This document shows, one piece after another, positions 52,639 to 61,148 of a stretch of DNA of 64,000 bases (the stretch's first letter is position 1; the number at the start of each line of letters is the position of its first letter). Made by a program: the position numbers and the translations under genes. Origin of the DNA: Kibdelosporangium philippinense (GTDB lineage: Bacteria > Actinomycetota > Actinomycetes > Mycobacteriales > Pseudonocardiaceae); assembly GCF_021390435.2 (NCBI RefSeq), contig NZ_JAJVCN010000003.1, positions 248,001 to 312,000 on the forward strand, read 5' to 3'. The notes beneath the pieces are model-generated. The model saw nothing but the letters and a program-made list of their open reading frames with translations, did not search any database and was not told the origin of the DNA.

Positions 52639-54041
52639 ACTATCTCAACATTGTCTACTTCGGACGCGGCGCGAACGGGATACAGGCGGCGGCGCAGGCG
52701 TACTTCGGCAAGAACGTCCAACAGCTGGACGTGTCCGAGGCGGCACTGCTTGCCGGGGTGATCCAGCGGCCGACGTACTGGGATCCGGACGTGGACAGGG
52801 AAAACGCCGAGCGCCGGTGGAACTTCGTGCTCGACCAGATGACCAAGAACGGCTGGCTGACCAACCGCGCGTCGTTGAAGTTCCCGACAACCCTGCCCCG
52901 CAACGCCGCACAGAGCTCGGCGCGGCTACAGATCGAGAACCAGGTGCTCGCCGAGCTTGAGGACCTGGCGGACCTGCCACGGGACGCGCTGCAGCAACGT
53001 GGGTACCGCGTGATCACCACGATCGACCAGGCCGCGCAGACCAGCCTTGAGCAGTCGGTGTCGTCGGTCATGGCAGGTCAGCCGGATTATCTGCGGGCGG
53101 CCGCGGTGTCACTTGACCCGAAGTCCGGTGGGGTGCTGGCTTATCACGGCGGCGGCAATGGGGTCGGCTTGGACTACGCGCAATCGCCGCAGGACGCCGG
53201 CACGACTTTCGGCACCTTTGTCGCGGTTGCCGCGCTACGTCAGGGTTTCCGGCCCGATCACCCGCTGGATGGCACTTCCCCTCGGATGATCGACGGTATC
53301 CCGTTCCAGAATCCTGCTGGCGTCCGGTGTTCGCCGTGCAGCCTGCGTGCTTCTTTGGGGATACAGGCGAACACCGCTTCGGCCGAGCTCGCTTCCCAGG
53401 TCGGTGTTGGCGCGGTTGCTGAGGCTGCCCATCAGCTCGGGATCGCGCGCGAGCTGCGTGGAAAGCCCGCGTTTGGCGCGGACCCGGATACGCGGATCGC
53501 TGTCGGTGGCGGAAGCACGAGCGTTCGGACGATTGATATGGCTCATGCGTACGCCACCCTCGCCGCCAACGGCATGCGGACAACCCCGCACTTCGTCAGC
53601 CGCGTCGAGGACATTGACGGCAACACTCGCTACAACGCCACGCTTCCCACGTTGCAGGCCATTCCGTCGCGGATCGCGCAGACCGTCATATTCGGACTGG
53701 AACGGGACCAAGGCGCGTTCGTCCGGCCGGGGGTTCGCGCGTTCGGTGACGGGGGCGCGAACGCCAAAGCCTGGATGGTCGGCTACAACTTCGACATCGT
53801 GACCGCGGTGTGGATGGGCGCCGACAGGATCATCGCCATCAAGAACAAAGAGGGCAGGGACATCACCCCCGCAGGCGAGCCAACGACGATCTGGCGCGCG
53901 GTGATGGACGGCTACCGCGCTGCCCACGCTCCCAAGAAGCCCACACTGGAGCCCGTGCCCAAGGAACTCGAGTACAACGACCCCAAGAAGCCATCGCCCA
54001 ACCCAGCAGCCCGGCCAACACCACGAACTACCAGGTAGATC

Positions 54042-54087
54042 CTCGTGAGTGGTTATTAGCGTTAGAACCCCAATAACCACTCACGAG
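54042..54087. repeat. palindromic gene-end repeat, copy 5
   Basis: Left arm 54042-54063 (CTCGTGAGTGGTTATTAGC...), centre AG, right arm 54066-54087 (ends AATAACCACTCACGAG). Two mismatches, both in the inner stem. It divides the convergent PBP and rodlin/chaplin-like genes. Confidence 0.9.
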
Positions 54088-54093
54088 GTCTTT

Positions 54094-54378
54094 TCAGCGG
54101 CCGAGGGTGCTGTTGGTGATCAACTGCTGCAACGGGTTGCCGTTCGGGGCGTTGGTGCAGTTGCCCGTGTCGACCTTGGGCACGTCCGTCAGGCCGCTCA
54201 CGAAGACGCCGCTGCCGCACATCTGCATCGGCAATACGCTGACGTTCTGTACCAGCGGCGCGTCACCGTCGAAACCGCTGAGCACGTCCTCGTCTTGATC
54301 CGCGAACGCGGTGGCCGCTGGGCTGAACATGGCGGCCGACAGGACACCAAGCACAATAAAACGCCTCTTCACAGGCAT
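54094..54378 (-). CDS. small secreted rodlin/chaplin-like protein
   Basis: A 94-residue protein from the ATG at 54378 (AAAGG six bases upstream). Signal peptide RRFIVLGVLSAAMFSPAATA, cleaved near FADQDEDV. The mature 68 residues have two cysteines in the contexts LPMQMCGSGV and DTGNCTNAPNGN, with hydrophobic strands between (NVSVLP, VFVSGL). The pattern recalls the rodlins and chaplins that coat aerial hyphae of Streptomyces, but the match is by shape only. The gene for a 12-residue-repeat secreted protein lies upstream on the same strand. Confidence 0.6.
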   Translation of the reverse strand: MPVKRRFIVLGVLSAAMFSPAATAFADQDEDVLSGFDGDAPLVQNVSVLPMQMCGSGVFVSGLTDVPKVDTGNCTNAPNGNPLQQLITNSTLGR

Positions 54379-54638
54379 GGGAAACCTTTCACAACGACAA
54401 CAGAGGGCCGGATCGGAGAACTCACGATCCGCGACGCGCAAAAAACACTACCGATGCGCGCCTGGAAGCCAAAACTTCTGCGCCATGTTCACTCGTCTGA
54501 GAAAAGTGCGCGCACTCATCGTGACAACTGTTCTGGGGAAATGCAAAACCGACCCAGCGAGAACGTCGCCGGATCGGGTAACGCGAGCGGGACCGGCACC
54601 CCGGTCCCGCTCACCCCCGCGCCCTCTGCTACGCGTTA
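54379..54638. other. 260-base gap between the two surface-protein genes
   Basis: No gene is seen. The stretch holds the promoter of the rodlin/chaplin-like gene and the terminator of the repeat-protein gene (hairpin at 54586-54611). Confidence 0.5.
54586..54611 (-). terminator. hairpin after the repeat-protein gene
   Basis: AGCGGGACCGG (54586-54596), loop CACC, CCGGTCCCGCT (54601-54611): a perfect eleven-pair stem 28 bases beyond the stop of the repeat-protein gene. No clear U tract follows on the minus strand. Confidence 0.65.
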
Positions 54639-55625
54639 TCAGCCCTTGTTCGTTACCACGACGGTGTTGCCGTCACCGCTGTTGGCGACTGTTGTGGAGT
54701 TGTGATGACTGCCATTACCAGCAACAACAGTCGTACTGTTGCTGACACCGCTATTGCTGACCGCGGTGTCATTGTTGTTGCTGGAGTTATTGCTCACGAC
54801 GGTCGTCGATCCGACGGCGTCATTGTTGCTGATAGAGGTGTTGTTGCTGTTGCTCGCGACGTTGCTCACGACCGACGTGGTGTGATCGGAGTCGTCGTTG
54901 CTCACGGCGGTGTTGTTGTGATCGCCGCCGGTGTTGCCGACGACCACGGCGTTATGGTTTGAGTCGTCATTGGACACGGCGGTGTTGTTGTGGTCCGCGT
55001 GGTTGTTCGTCACCGCGACGCCGTTGTGGTCCGAGTCATCGTTGGACACAGCCGTGTCGTTGCCATTGGCGTGCGCGTTGGTGACGTTCACAGCGTTGTC
55101 GTCGGCGTCGTCGTTGGACACGGCGGTGTCGTTGCCGTTGGCCGCGGTGTTCGTGACATTCACGCCGTTGTCGTCGGCGTGGTTGTTGGACACCGTCGAG
55201 TCGTTGCCGTTCGCATGCGTGTTGCTGACGCTCACCGCATTGTGGTCGGCGTGGTGATTGGACACGGCCGAGTCATTGTGGTTTGCGTTCGTATTGGTGA
55301 CGCTACTGGAGTTGGCGTTGGAATGATCATTGCTGACCGCGGTGTCATTGTGGTCCGCGTGGTGGTTGCCCACCCATGTCCCATTGCCGTTCGAGTGTTC
55401 GTTCTCCACCGATGTGCTGTTGTGATCGGCGTTGTTGTTGACGACCTTGATCCAGTTGGCGCTGGCGAGCAGGTTGGAGATCGTTGTGTGGTTGGCATTG
55501 CCGTTGTTGCTGACCGACGCCTGGTTGTTGCCCGGCTTGTCCGCCGCATACGCCGTGCCTATCAACCCAGGCAGTGCCAATGCGCCAATCAGAACAGCCA
55601 GCGCCGCCCATCGATTGAAGATCAC
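54639..55625 (-). CDS. secreted 12-residue-repeat protein (putative beta-solenoid)
   Basis: A 328-residue protein. Signal peptide (WAALAVLIGALALPGLIGTA, cleaved near AYA-ADK). The rest is nothing but repeats: the asparagine of the x-V-S/T-N motif falls at residues 63, 75, 87 and so on to 291 without a break, twenty steps of exactly 12. The consensus is (H/G)-N-(D/N)-T-A-V-S-N-(D/N)-(D/H)-(A/S)-(D/N). Between 111 and 291 odd and even units differ (AVSNDD against NVTN), a 24-residue period. No cysteine, no aromatic core except one Trp pair near the start, and strong Asn/Asp/Ser/Thr bias. This suggests a stacked beta-solenoid or amyloid-like fibre outside the cell. No named family is recognised. 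Confidence 0.8.
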   Translation of the reverse strand: MIFNRWAALAVLIGALALPGLIGTAYAADKPGNNQASVSNNGNANHTTISNLLASANWIKVVNNNADHNSTSVENEHSNGNGTWVGNHHADHNDTAVSNDHSNANSSSVTNTNANHNDSAVSNHHADHNAVSVSNTHANGNDSTVSNNHADDNGVNVTNTAANGNDTAVSNDDADDNAVNVTNAHANGNDTAVSNDDSDHNGVAVTNNHADHNNTAVSNDDSNHNAVVVGNTGGDHNNTAVSNDDSDHTTSVVSNVASNSNNTSISNNDAVGSTTVVSNNSSNNNDTAVSNSGVSNSTTVVAGNGSHHNSTTVANSGDGNTVVVTNKG

Positions 55626-55904
55626 CGAATGCTCCTCGTTCTCGTTTTCCCGAGTGGCGCTCTGCCACCACCAAGCGCCCCACTTGACCGTAGTGCCGAT
55701 TCAGCCGCACGGTCGGGTGGATTCGCCGGCCAGCCGGGTGCATTCACGAAAACCGCAGTTCATGTCATTTCGGCGACATTCGAAGCCGTCAATTCACGGC
55801 CGGATAGGCGCCATCTTTCACGCGCCAGAACACGCCGGTCCGCCCATTCGGACCAGCGTGTCACATACGGCGCGTGATATGGCGAACGCGCAATATGGCG
55901 CGTT
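55626..55904. other. 279-base upstream region of the repeat-protein gene
   Basis: No gene is seen. It must contain the promoter of the repeat-protein gene. At its far end GAACGCGC (55884-55891) and GCGCGTTC (55898-55905) form a hairpin that reaches the hrpA stop codon and may terminate hrpA. Confidence 0.5.
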
Positions 55905-58900
55905 CTACATGAGTTGGTCGATCGCGCGATAGATCCGCTTCTCGGACACCGCGTACGCGGTCTTGATCGACTGCGCGAAGTAGCTGAGCCGCAGTTCCTC
56001 GATCATCCAGCGGATCCGGCGGGCCTCCGGCGAGTCGGGCAGCTCACGGTAGGCCTGCCAGACATCCTGCGCGCTCTGCGCCCACTCGAGATCACGGTCC
56101 GGCCGCTCGGGCAGCTTGTCCAACCGCAGCTCGATCCCGCGAAGGTACCGGGTCAGGCTTGGCAGCTGCTCGTAGCCGGATGCGGTCACGAAACCCCTGT
56201 ACACCAAGCGAGACAGCTGTTGCCGAATGTCCTGCAAGGACGGTTCCAGCCGGGGGCCGCCCATTCCGGACAGTCGGGTCTGGACCGAGTTGTACGCGGC
56301 CAGCGCACTGCCGACCTGCGTGACGACCTCGAGCACAGTGGGGTTCAGGTGCGTACGAACCCTGTCCTGCAAGGCTTTGAACGCAGCCGCGTCCCACGCG
56401 ACGCCCCCACCATCACTGACCAGCTTGTCCACCGCACACGCGATGCAGTCATCAAAGAAGTCCTGCATATCGCGGTGCGGGTTGGCGGACAGCGCCAGCT
56501 TCGCGGTGTTGGACATCCGGCCGAGCACATACTTCAGTGGCGAAGCCGTATTCAGCAACAACAGCCGCCGCGTGCCCTTCCACATCGAGTCACGCTGTTC
56601 GGCCTCGGTTTCGAACATGCGGACGTCGACCGAAGTGCCCGCGTCGACCAAAGCGGGATACGCGGTCACGACAAAGCCGTGCTGCTCCTGGCGGAGCATC
56701 TTCGGCAGCGTGCCGATTTCCCACGTACGCAAGCCTTTGCGCTCGATCTCACCAGCCGCGGACGACAGGGTCTCACGCATCTTGGGCTGCAGCTTGCGTT
56801 TCAGGTCGCCGAGGTCTTTGCCTTCGGCCAGCAGCGTGCGGCGCTCGTCCTCGACCCGGTACGTCACCCGCAAGTGATCAGGAATCTTCGTCAGATCCCA
56901 ATCCTCACGGGCCACCGCGATCCCGGACAGCGCCTTGATCTCACGTTCGACCGCGTCGAGCAGGCTCTCGTCTTTGAGGTCCGGAATCCGGTGCAGAATC
57001 GCCTTCGCCCAGTCGGGTGCGGGCACGAAATTGCGCCGCACCTGCTTGGGCAACGATTTCAGCAGCGCGGTGATGATCTCCTCGCGCAGGCCGGGAACCT
57101 GCCAGGCAAAACCGTCCGCGGTGACCTGATTGAGCACTGGCAACGGGATATGCGCGGTCACGCCATCGTCTTTGCGACCCGGTTCGAACTGGTACGACAG
57201 CCGCATTGTCAGGCCGCCGCGATCCCAGTTGTCCGGGAAAGCCTCTGGCGTCACGCTTTGCGCGTTCGCGTTGAGCAGCATCTCGGTCGGGAACGTCAGC
57301 AGGTCCGGCTGTTCGCGGCTGGTTTTCTTCCACCAGGTGTCGAAATGCCGCCCGGAGACCACTTCCGCGCCGATTCGCTTGTCGTAGAAGTCGAACAGGG
57401 TCTCGTCGTCGACCAGCAGGTCACGCCGCCGCGCCCGGTTCTCCAGCTCCTCGACCTCGGTCAGCAGCTTGCGGTTGGCGTGGAAGAACTTGTGCCGCGT
57501 CTCCCAGTCGCCTTCGACCAGCGCGCTGCGGATGAACATCTCCCGCGACAGCTCCGGATCGATCCGGCCGTAGTTGACTTTCCGGTTCGTCACGATCGGA
57601 ATGCCATACAGCGTCACGCGTTCGGTCGCCATCACGGCACCTTGCTTGCGTTCCCAATGAGGTTCGCTGTACGTGCGCTTCACCAGATGCGTGGCCAGCG
57701 GTTCGACCCACGCGGGCTCGATGCGTGCCGCGATCCGGCCCCACAGCCGGGACGTTTCGACCAGCTCAGCGGCCATCACCCACTGCGGCGGCTTCTTGAA
57801 CAACGCCGAGCCGGGGAACACCGCGAACCGGGCGCCACGCGCGCCGATGTAATCCTGTTTCTGCTGGTCACGCAGCCCGATATGGGACAGAAGGCCGGAA
57901 AGCACCGACTGGTGCACGCGAACCGAGTCGATCTCACCCTCGGCTGGTTTGGGCTTGACATCCATCACTTGCCGCAGCTGCGAATAGATGTCCTGCCACT
58001 CACGTACACGCAGGTAATTCAGGAACTCGGCCTTGCAGAGCTTGCGGAACCGGTTGCCGGACAGTTCCTTCTGCTTGGTCCGCAGGTACTCCCACAGGTT
58101 CAGGTACGACAGGAAGTCGCTGGTCTTGTCAGCGAACCTGGCGTGTGCCTGCTGTGCCTGTTCCTGCTTGTCCTGCGGGCGCTCTCGTGGGTCCTGAATG
58201 GACAGTGCGGCCGCGATCACCATGACTTCGTGGACGCAGCCGTTGCCGTCGGCCGCGAGGACCATCCTGGCCAGCCTCGGGTCGACCGGGAGTTGCGCGA
58301 GCTTGCGGCCCAATGACGTCAAGGCGCCCTTCTCCAGCGCGCCAAGCTCTTGCAGCAGGTTCACGCCGTCGGCGATGTTGCGCTTGTCCGGCGGGTCGAT
58401 GAACGGGAACTCCGCCATCTCGCCGAGCCCGGCCGCGGTCATCTGCAGGATGACCGAGGCGAGGTTGGTCCGCAGGATCTCCGGATCGGTGAACTCCGGC
58501 CGCGCGTCGAACTCGTCTTCGGTGTAGAGCCGTATGCAAATACCTTCTGAGACGCGGCCACAGCGGCCTTTGCGCTGGTTGGCTGACGCCTGGGAGACGG
58601 CTTCGATGGGCAGCCGCTGTACCTTCAACCGGTTGCTGTACCGGGAGATACGCGCGGTGCCGGGGTCGATCACGTACTTGATGCCTGGCACGGTGAGCGA
58701 GGTCTCGGCCACGTTGGTGGCGAGCACGATCCGTCTGCCGCGATGGGACTGGAACACCCGGTGCTGCTCGGCGAACGAGAGCCGGGCGTAGAGCGGAAGA
58801 ATTTCCGTGTTCTTCAGCTCTTGTTTGGTCGCCGCGTGTTTTGATACCGCCTCCGCGGTGTCCCGGATCTCGCGTTCGCCGCTCAAGAACACCAGGACGT

Positions 58901-59786
58901 CGCCGGGGCCTTCGGCGGCGAGCTCGTCGACCGCGTCGAGGATCGCCTGCGTCTGGTCACGGTCCTCGTCCGCGTTCGGATCATCCGGGTCAATGATCGG
59001 CCGATAGCGCACCTCGACCGGGTAAGTCCGGCCGGAGACCTCGACGATCGGCGCGTCGCCGAAGTGCCGGGAGAACCGCTCCGGGTCGATCGTGGCCGAG
59101 GTGATGATCACCTTGAGATCGGGCCGCTTGGGCAGAAGCTGTTTGATGTACCCGAGGATGAAGTCGATGTTGAGGCTGCGCTCGTGCGCCTCGTCGATGA
59201 TCAGCGTGTCGTACTGGGACAGCAGCCGGTCGGACTGGATCTCGGCGAGCAGTATGCCGTCGGTCATCAGCTTGACCAGCGTGCTGTCGCTGATCTGGTC
59301 GTTGAACCTGACCTTGTACCCGATTGCCTCGCCAAGCGGGATATCGAGCTCCTCGGCGATCCGCTCGGCGACCGTGCGGGCCGCGAGCCTGCGCGGCTGC
59401 GTGTGCCCGATCGTGCCGCGTACACCCCGGCCGAGCTCAAGGCAGATCTTGGGCAGCTGGGTGGTCTTGCCCGACCCGGTCTCGCCGGCCACGATCACGA
59501 CTTGGTGATCACGTACGGCGGCAAGGATGTCGTCCCGCCGCTGGCTGACCGGCAGTTCGGCCGGATAGGTGATTTCTGGCAGGCCGGCGCGCCGCGCGTC
59601 GACCTTGAGTTCGGCTGCGGTGATCTCGGCGGCGATCTGCTCGATCACGGCTTGGCGGGCGGCCGGCTTGCGTACTTTGCGGACGCCTTCGAGGCGACGG
59701 CCCAGCTTGCGCTCGTCGCGGAGGGTCAGCGTAGGCAGCCGCTGCGCCAAATCGGCGAGCGTCGATTCCTTTAGTGGGGTTCCCAT
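55905..59786 (-). CDS. hrpA: ATP-dependent RNA helicase HrpA
   Basis: A DEAH-box helicase of about 1293 residues, the full HrpA length. Motif I VIVAGETGSGKTTQLPKICL, motif II TLIIDEAHERSLNIDFILGY, SAT in VIITSATIDPERFSRHFG, motif V VLATNVAETSLTVPGIKYVID, motif VI QRKGRCGRVSEGICIRLYTE, then the OB-fold domain and the long HrpA-only C-terminal region (DUF3418, with LRLSYFAQSIKTAYAVSEKR at the very end). HrpA resolves stalled ribosomes and processes some mRNAs in E. coli. I prefer the ATG at 59786; the upstream TTG at 59807 is less likely. It is divergent from the GntR regulator. Confidence 0.95.
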   Translation of the reverse strand: MGTPLKESTLADLAQRLPTLTLRDERKLGRRLEGVRKVRKPAARQAVIEQIAAEITAAELKVDARRAGLPEITYPAELPVSQRRDDILAAVRDHQVVIVAGETGSGKTTQLPKICLELGRGVRGTIGHTQPRRLAARTVAERIAEELDIPLGEAIGYKVRFNDQISDSTLVKLMTDGILLAEIQSDRLLSQYDTLIIDEAHERSLNIDFILGYIKQLLPKRPDLKVIITSATIDPERFSRHFGDAPIVEVSGRTYPVEVRYRPIIDPDDPNADEDRDQTQAILDAVDELAAEGPGDVLVFLSGEREIRDTAEAVSKHAATKQELKNTEILPLYARLSFAEQHRVFQSHRGRRIVLATNVAETSLTVPGIKYVIDPGTARISRYSNRLKVQRLPIEAVSQASANQRKGRCGRVSEGICIRLYTEDEFDARPEFTDPEILRTNLASVILQMTAAGLGEMAEFPFIDPPDKRNIADGVNLLQELGALEKGALTSLGRKLAQLPVDPRLARMVLAADGNGCVHEVMVIAAALSIQDPRERPQDKQEQAQQAHARFADKTSDFLSYLNLWEYLRTKQKELSGNRFRKLCKAEFLNYLRVREWQDIYSQLRQVMDVKPKPAEGEIDSVRVHQSVLSGLLSHIGLRDQQKQDYIGARGARFAVFPGSALFKKPPQWVMAAELVETSRLWGRIAARIEPAWVEPLATHLVKRTYSEPHWERKQGAVMATERVTLYGIPIVTNRKVNYGRIDPELSREMFIRSALVEGDWETRHKFFHANRKLLTEVEELENRARRRDLLVDDETLFDFYDKRIGAEVVSGRHFDTWWKKTSREQPDLLTFPTEMLLNANAQSVTPEAFPDNWDRGGLTMRLSYQFEPGRKDDGVTAHIPLPVLNQVTADGFAWQVPGLREEIITALLKSLPKQVRRNFVPAPDWAKAILHRIPDLKDESLLDAVEREIKALSGIAVAREDWDLTKIPDHLRVTYRVEDERRTLLAEGKDLGDLKRKLQPKMRETLSSAAGEIERKGLRTWEIGTLPKMLRQEQHGFVVTAYPALVDAGTSVDVRMFETEAEQRDSMWKGTRRLLLLNTASPLKYVLGRMSNTAKLALSANPHRDMQDFFDDCIACAVDKLVSDGGGVAWDAAAFKALQDRVRTHLNPTVLEVVTQVGSALAAYNSVQTRLSGMGGPRLEPSLQDIRQQLSRLVYRGFVTASGYEQLPSLTRYLRGIELRLDKLPERPDRDLEWAQSAQDVWQAYRELPDSPEARRIRWMIEELRLSYFAQSIKTAYAVSEKRIYRAIDQLM

Positions 59787-59922
59787 CTCGACTACCAGGA
59801 TAAGCAACGCCCGCGATCAGCACCCGCGGATTAAAAACCGACCGGCCCTACGCGAAACACCGGATGAGATGGCAGTCTGTTCATTCGACGAACATCGTCG
59901 GTGATGACTAGGACAGACGTGG

Positions 59923-59946
59923 GATGTTTGGTTGTCCAAACATCCT
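59923..59946. promoter_or_regulatory. palindromic operator of the GntR regulator
   Basis: GGATGTTTGG (59923-59932), TTGT, CCAAACATCC (59937-59946): a perfect ten-base inverted repeat that ends 18 bases before the GTG at 59965. The core TTTGG-N4-CCAAA is of the type bound by FadR-like GntR regulators, so this is probably an autoregulatory site. Confidence 0.75.
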
Positions 59947-59964
59947 GGTGGGGAGGATGACACC

Positions 59965-60645
59965 GTGCCGTTGGCCACAACCCGGCGTGCCGGCCTTGTC
60001 GACCAGGTGATCGACCAGATGAGGAGTGCGATCACCACGGGCGAGTGGCGGGTTGGCGAACGAATCCCCACCGAGCCTGAGCTGGTGACCGCGCTCGGCG
60101 TGGGCCGCAACACCGTCCGCGAGGCCGTCCGCGCCCTCGCCCATGCCGGACTGCTCGAAGTCCGACAGGGCGATGGCACATTCGTCCGCGCGACGAGTGA
60201 ACTGTCCGGAGCAGTCCGCCGCCTCTGCGGCTCAGAGCTGCGGGACGTGCTCGAAGTGCGGCGGACCCTGGAAGTCGAAGGCGCCCGCCTCGCGGCGACC
60301 AACCGAACCGAAGCACAGCTCGAGCAGCTGACCCGTCTGCTGGAAATGCGGGACGAAGCGGCAACGGCGATGCAGTGGTCCCGGTTCGTGCAGATCGACG
60401 CGGACTTCCACCACCTCGTGGTGATCGCGTCGCACAACCAGCTGCTCGCCGAACTGCACGCCGGCCTGACCGAAGTGATCAAGGCGAGCATCGAGGCGCT
60501 GGACGAGTCACAGCCGGACGCCCGCAAGATCGACCACCGGGGTCTGCTGTTCGCCATCCGTGACCGGGATCAGGAACGCGCTGTCCGTGAGGCAGGCGGG
60601 TTCCTCGCGGAGGCATTGAGTTATTTGGCCGAACACCCGGCCTGA
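59965..60645 (+). CDS. GntR-family regulator, FadR/FCD subfamily
   Basis: A 226-residue regulator. N-terminal winged helix: LVDQVIDQMRSAITTGEWRV, GERIPTEPELVTALGVGRNT, VREAVRALAHAGLLEVRQGD. The C-terminal FCD domain has DVLEVRRTLEVEGARLAATN, DADFHHLVVIASHNQLLAEL and a late HRGLLFAIRDRD, with the metal-binding Asp and His residues. Such proteins sense small organic acids. The GTG at 59965 follows GGAGG. Next to it lie only gene remnants, so its original target operon may have been lost. Confidence 0.92.
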   Translation: MPLATTRRAGLVDQVIDQMRSAITTGEWRVGERIPTEPELVTALGVGRNTVREAVRALAHAGLLEVRQGDGTFVRATSELSGAVRRLCGSELRDVLEVRRTLEVEGARLAATNRTEAQLEQLTRLLEMRDEAATAMQWSRFVQIDADFHHLVVIASHNQLLAELHAGLTEVIKASIEALDESQPDARKIDHRGLLFAIRDRDQERAVREAGGFLAEALSYLAEHPA

Positions 60646-60836
60646 TTTTCGCGGTTCGCGTGACGACTGGGGGCACGCGGACCTTAAAGTTTCTTTTGCG
60701 GGGTTTGTCCCGTTTTTCGCCCTATTCGCCGCTTTATCGCTGACAGCGGGCCTTTTGCATGTACCGACCATCGGGACTTGGTTTCATGTCGGCCGCGACC
60801 TGCGGCCCCCGCTCTCCCGCGTAAACCCGAGAGCCG

Positions 60837-61148
60837 TCAGGACTGGGGCGTACGCATCACCGCGGTCGCTCCGCCGTCGATGAGCAGGTCCGAGCCCGTG
60901 ATGAACGTCGACTCCGGGCCGAGCAGGAACGCCGCCGCGGCCGCGATCTCGTCGGGCGTGCTCATCCGCCCGGCCGGTGACAAGCCGATCATCGAGCGGA
61001 TCGCCGCCCCGTTCTCCGACGCCAAACCTGCCTCGATCATCGAAGTCGAGACCACACCTGGACTGATCGTGTTAACCCGCGCGCCGCGCTTGCCCCAAGC
61101 CAGGCCTATCCCACCGGCACCGATGACGACGAGTACGTCCCTGCTCAT
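60837..61148 (-). pseudogene. short-chain dehydrogenase with internal deletion
   Basis: A frame of 103 residues that starts with the Rossmann strand LVVIGAGGIGLA and continues at once with WGKRGARVNTISPGVVST, the region after the active-site helix, and ends ITGSDLLIDGGATAV. About 150 residues, including the catalytic Ser-Tyr-Lys, are missing in frame. Its ATG overlaps the stop of the SMP-30-like remnant (ATGA), so the original genes were coupled. Confidence 0.85.

Larger units (their letters stand above)
50125..54038 (+). pseudogene. class A penicillin-binding protein split by two IS copies
   Basis: The 5' part (50125-50611) encodes a membrane anchor (FYVLVFLSLAAPLIAFRY) and most of a GT51 transglycosylase (LSAEDNTYWENSGFD, GGSTITQQYVKKATGN). 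The 3' part (52642-54038) continues LNIVYFGRGANGIQAAAQAY. Removing both IS copies and one ACT gives one frame of 627 residues. The C-terminal half follows the PBP transpeptidase outline (VSLDPKSGGVLAYHGGGNGV, AWMVGYNFDIVTAVW) but lacks the catalytic motifs: TTFG replaces SxxK, QAN replaces SxN, and GDGG stands where KTG belongs. So it was a transglycosylase with an inert transpeptidase-like domain even before disruption. The first 163 residues may still be made but lack part of the fold. Confidence 0.92.

Noticed and set aside
54639..55625. 36-base periodic DNA that might be taken for a CRISPR array
   Set aside because: Units are contiguous and coding, with no unique spacers and no cas genes. 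The period belongs to the protein repeat.
55914..58316. An 800-residue plus-strand frame antisense to hrpA
   Set aside because: No domain or ribosome binding site, and hrpA is fully conserved on the minus strand.
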